Assembly (NCBI RefSeq): GCF_030064675.1
Contig: NZ_CP116413.1
Coordinates: forward strand, 6,232,001 to 6,296,000
Length of the DNA stretch: 64,000 nucleotides
Source of the DNA: Crossiella sp. CA-258035
GTDB taxonomy: Bacteria; Actinomycetota; Actinomycetes; Mycobacteriales; Pseudonocardiaceae
Direction of reading: 5' to 3'
The notes under the pieces are model-generated. The model had not been told where the DNA came from, did not search any database, and saw only the letters and a list, made by a program, of their open reading frames with translations. The translations under genes were made by a program, and so were the position numbers. This document shows positions 61,384 through 64,000 of this stretch, in pieces (positions within the stretch are counted from its first letter, which is position 1; each line of letters opens with the position of its first letter).

Positions 61384-63417
61384 TTACTTGGTGACAACCA
61401 GGGCGTAGTCCGCGTCGGTCTCCGGGGTTTCCGGGTGACCGTCCGCGTTCACCTGGTCGGCCAGCACCTCGACCTTCCAGGTGCCCTTGGCCGCCTTCTC
61501 CAAGATCACGTTCTCCACGGTGTCCACCGCGTTCGGCGAGCCGCCGGGGGTGGAGTAGTTGCCCGCGGTGAGGCCGTTGTTGCCCCAGTACACGGTGCCG
61601 TCGGGCGCGGTGACCTTCAGCGTCAGGTCGTTGACCCGCGAGACCGCCGCGGTCGGCGAACCGGCCGGGTCGGTGTAGGCCAGGGTCGCCTTGAACGGCG
61701 TGGAGCCGTCGGCCTCCACCGTGTAAGCCTTGGACGCGCCGGCCTTGAGCAGGTCGGTCTCGTTCACCAGCACCGGCAGCTTCCAACTGTTGCCCTTGGC
61801 CTGGTTGTACAGGTTGCCGACGCTGGCGGTGCCCCAGCCCTGGTGCACCCTGGTCAGGTCGTGGTTCTCACCGGTGAAGGCGTACTGGTTCGCGGTGTTG
61901 ACCAGCAGCGCCTTGACCGTGGCCGCGTGCGGCCTGCTGGCGAAGACGTCCCGCTTCTTGCCGGGCGCGCCGTCGAAGACGCCGTCGGCCCACATCTGGA
62001 ACACCAGGCCGGCGTTGCCGCAGGTGATCGGGGTGGCGCCGCTGGTGCCGCCGAAGCTGGGCGTGTAGGCGGTGTCGCTGGTGGAGGTGGTGGTGTCGAT
62101 GGCGTCGTAGTAGTTGGAGATCTCCGGCTTGATCCGGCCGTCGGCCGCCGGGCCGATGCTGGCGCCGCGGTTCCAGGTGTCATCGGTGCGGCTGAGCGTG
62201 TTCTTGTGGTACTGCGCGCCCACCGAGAGCACGTTCTTCGCCCACGCCTCCGGCCGCGACTGGCGCGAGCCGGCGTTGCTCTGCGACTGGCAGATGAACA
62301 GGTCCAGATCGAAGACGATCTTGTCCATGGCCGCGGAGATCGTGGTGTAGGAGGTGGTCAGCGCGTTGCCCCAGCTGTTGGTCTGGAACACCGCCTTGTA
62401 CTTGCCGTTGGGGTCGACCAGCTCCTTGGAGTGGGCGTACCGGTCGGGCACGTTGTAGCCGGAGTGGATGCCCTGGCCCTCGGGCAGCAGCCCGCGGTGC
62501 TTGGGGCTGACGCCGGTGGCGAAGATCTGGCCGTAGGTGGAGGTGCCGTGGCTGGGGCTGGTGCCCGCGGCGCCGTGGATGATCGGCGGCTTGGCCCGGA
62601 ACTCCTGGTGCGTGGTGCGCAGGCCGGAGTCCATCACCTCGCCGACCACGCCCTGGCCCTTGTAGCCACCGGCGGACTCGATGGTGTTCGCGCCGCCGTC
62701 GATGCGCGCGTTGTCCATGTCGGTCTCCGGCGCGGAGGCCGCGTCGACCGCCAGGACCTGGTCCAGGTGCGCGGTGGCGCGCAGCTGCTGCGGGCTGAGG
62801 GTGGCCTCCAGGTGCTGGGCGCTCTGCGAGACCACGTGCACCTGCCCGCCCGCGCGGGTGATCGCCTCGGCGGCGGCCTGCTGCCCGGCGGCGTCGGCCT
62901 CGACCAGGGTCACCACGTAGCGCACGGTCCTGGTCTCGGCGATGGCGGCCGGGGCCAGCTTGTCGCCGGGCTGGTAGGCGCCGACCCAGCGGACGTAGCC
63001 GAGCTTGGCCACCCGCTCCTTGGTGGCCGGGCTCATCCGCACCACGTAGGCGTAGTCGGGGATGAACGCGCCGACGCGCGCGCCCAGCCTGGCCAGCTCA
63101 CGGCGCTGGGCGTCCAGCGGCGCGGCCTTGAACTGCACCAGGTAGGCCCCGCCCTGGCGGGCCCGCAGGTCCTCCGGCGTCGCGGTCCCGGCCTGGGTGG
63201 TCGGGTCGAAGCTGCGGTTGGCCAGCCGGATCTGGCTGGCCTGCGGCAGCTCCCTGCTCCAGGTGCGGCCGCCGTCCAGGCTGATGGTGAACTTGTCCGC
63301 GCCGACCATGCGGACCTGCTCGTCCTCGGCCGCGCCGTTCGCGCTCATCGCGCCCGCGCTCAAGACCAGTGAACTGGCGGTGATGGCCACCAGGAAAACG
63401 CGACTCCTTCGCCGCAT
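61384..63417 (-). CDS. Secreted S8 (subtilisin-like) serine protease with C-terminal beta domain
   Basis: The 677-residue protein has a signal peptide (MRRRSRVFLVAITASSLVLSAGAMSANGAA), a propeptide-like region (about 30-230) and a subtilisin domain. The triad is Asp in GEVMDSGLRTTHQ, His in SPSHGTSTYGQ and Ser in FGGTSGATPITCG; the oxyanion Asn is in TNSWGN. After about residue 555 a beta-rich domain follows (TPFKATLAYTDPAG, NDLTLKVTAPDGTVYWGNN, GTWKVEVLADQV), like the P-domain-type caps of actinobacterial S8 enzymes. It is transcribed alone and ends in a strong hairpin. The 63418-63702 gap upstream is AT-richer and holds its promoter. Confidence 0.92.
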   Translation of the reverse strand: MRRRSRVFLVAITASSLVLSAGAMSANGAAEDEQVRMVGADKFTISLDGGRTWSRELPQASQIRLANRSFDPTTQAGTATPEDLRARQGGAYLVQFKAAPLDAQRRELARLGARVGAFIPDYAYVVRMSPATKERVAKLGYVRWVGAYQPGDKLAPAAIAETRTVRYVVTLVEADAAGQQAAAEAITRAGGQVHVVSQSAQHLEATLSPQQLRATAHLDQVLAVDAASAPETDMDNARIDGGANTIESAGGYKGQGVVGEVMDSGLRTTHQEFRAKPPIIHGAAGTSPSHGTSTYGQIFATGVSPKHRGLLPEGQGIHSGYNVPDRYAHSKELVDPNGKYKAVFQTNSWGNALTTSYTTISAAMDKIVFDLDLFICQSQSNAGSRQSRPEAWAKNVLSVGAQYHKNTLSRTDDTWNRGASIGPAADGRIKPEISNYYDAIDTTTSTSDTAYTPSFGGTSGATPITCGNAGLVFQMWADGVFDGAPGKKRDVFASRPHAATVKALLVNTANQYAFTGENHDLTRVHQGWGTASVGNLYNQAKGNSWKLPVLVNETDLLKAGASKAYTVEADGSTPFKATLAYTDPAGSPTAAVSRVNDLTLKVTAPDGTVYWGNNGLTAGNYSTPGGSPNAVDTVENVILEKAAKGTWKVEVLADQVNADGHPETPETDADYALVVTK

Positions 63418-63702
63418 CGACTACCTCCAGCGAAATGCAGGGGTGACCTCGGACATGCGTGATCCGAGCCGTGATGCGGACAGTAACGACGGTTTACTAA
63501 TTCATCACCCGACAGAAGTTGGTTTGTGTTGCGACGTTCGGGTGAGACAAAACCGCTGGACAGACAAGTAGTCGCGACCCGAGGTACTGCACTGAATACG
63601 GGCCGCGACGACTTATTGAGTTATTTACTCAGCTGTCCCCAACCGGCGAAAAATACGGCCATTCGGCACTGGCACCGCGGGTTCGCCGGTGGTAAGTCCG
63701 CC

Positions 63703-64000
63703 TCACATGTACTGGCCGTCCCCCTGCGGGAGCTGCCTGGTCTCCTGACCCTGGTGAATGGGCTTCATCGCCTCGAACCAGGTGCGGGCCGGCACCTTGC
63801 CGCCGTAGATGTTGCCGCTGGGGCACAGCCGGGGCTGGGCGCCGTCGCAGATCGGCTTCGGGGTGGGGCTGTCGGAGAAGGTGAGCACCGCGCCGGAGAA
63901 GTTCGGGGTGGCCCCGACGAACCCGGCGGACTGGTGGTTCTGCGTGGTGCCGGTCTTGCCGATCATCGGCCGGCTCCAGCCGGAGTCCCGGGCGGCCTTG
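63703..64000 (-). CDS. Class A penicillin-binding protein, C-terminal end (cut by window edge)
   Basis: The visible 98 codons end a transpeptidase domain: the KTG motif appears in WSRPMIGKTGTTQNHQSAGFVGATPNFSGAVLTF, followed by IYGGKVPARTWFEAMKP, typical of bifunctional transglycosylase/transpeptidases. The C-terminus is short (QLPQGDGQYM), without the long Pro/Gly tail of many actinobacterial homologues. The N-terminal part, including the glycosyltransferase domain, lies beyond the window. Confidence 0.88.
   Translation of the reverse strand, partial: KAARDSGWSRPMIGKTGTTQNHQSAGFVGATPNFSGAVLTFSDSPTPKPICDGAQPRLCPSGNIYGGKVPARTWFEAMKPIHQGQETRQLPQGDGQYM

Overview
The window is 64 kb of very GC-rich DNA with many GTG and TTG starts, tightly packed genes, LuxR-type and SARP-type giant regulators, an AsnC regulator, an ECF sigma factor and secreted hydrolases. 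This points to a filamentous actinomycete; several traits (a DtxR/IdeR-type iron box, cellobiose genes of the Ceb type, a thiazoline siderophore pathway) fit a member of the Pseudonocardiaceae, but that placement is inference. No rRNA, tRNA, CRISPR array, phage or insertion sequence was recognised.

Layout. (1) 1-2546: a GntR-TetR chimeric regulator (cut by the left edge), divergent from a GNAT acetyltransferase and a C45-type autoproteolytic acyltransferase. (2) 2556-21308, minus strand: an eight-gene operon for a thiazoline metallophore: a 2146-residue NRPS (ArCP-Cy-A-PCP-Cy-A-PCP), an 1811-residue NRPS (TubC-type docking-Cy-A with inserted methyltransferase-PCP-TE), a saccharopine-dehydrogenase-like enzyme, a thiazolinyl imide reductase, and a complete peptide/nickel-type ABC transporter. 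All seven internal junctions are 4-base RTGA overlaps, and the single promoter carries an iron box. All three A domains read as cysteine-specific, so an aryl-capped tris-cysteine product is expected. (3) 21415-27041: a broken NACHT-LRR gene, an SMP-30 lactonase-like gene divergent from an AsnC regulator, a 51-residue membrane protein, and an intact 1005-residue NACHT-LRR ATPase that may be an immune-type STAND protein. (4) 27171-32466: an orphan histidine kinase, a secreted sorbosone-dehydrogenase-like protein and a large LuxR ATPase regulator.

(5) 32638-37519: a redox group (FAD reductase, a membrane cytochrome fused to a 3Fe-4S ferredoxin, a DUF4142 protein and a COG4315 lipoprotein) facing an ECF sigma factor. 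(6) 37678-43464: a cellobiose/beta-glucoside uptake and cleavage unit (GH1, two permeases, binding protein) controlled by a divergent LacI regulator with two operator sites. (7) 43632-49457: phytoene/squalene synthase, a GH5 endoglycoceramidase-like enzyme, an HD protein and a SARP-NB-ARC-TPR regulator. (8) 49441-57655: a second sugar operon (PfkB kinase, binding protein, two permeases, secreted PIG-L deacetylase with sugar-binding module) divergent from a GH4 glycosidase. (9) 58012-64000: a haem-less P450 relative coupled to a Gfo/Idh/MocA oxidoreductase, an MBL hydrolase, an M55 peptidase, a secreted S8 protease and the end of a class A penicillin-binding protein.

Two sequence patterns cut across the genes. 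A family of nested inverted repeats built from 22-base units fills three of the seven convergent intergenic gaps and no other gap. A motif GTCCACNNNGGAC occurs at least 16 times, far above chance, mostly inside coding sequence. The strongest candidates for something new are the metallophore operon and the convergent-gap repeat family.
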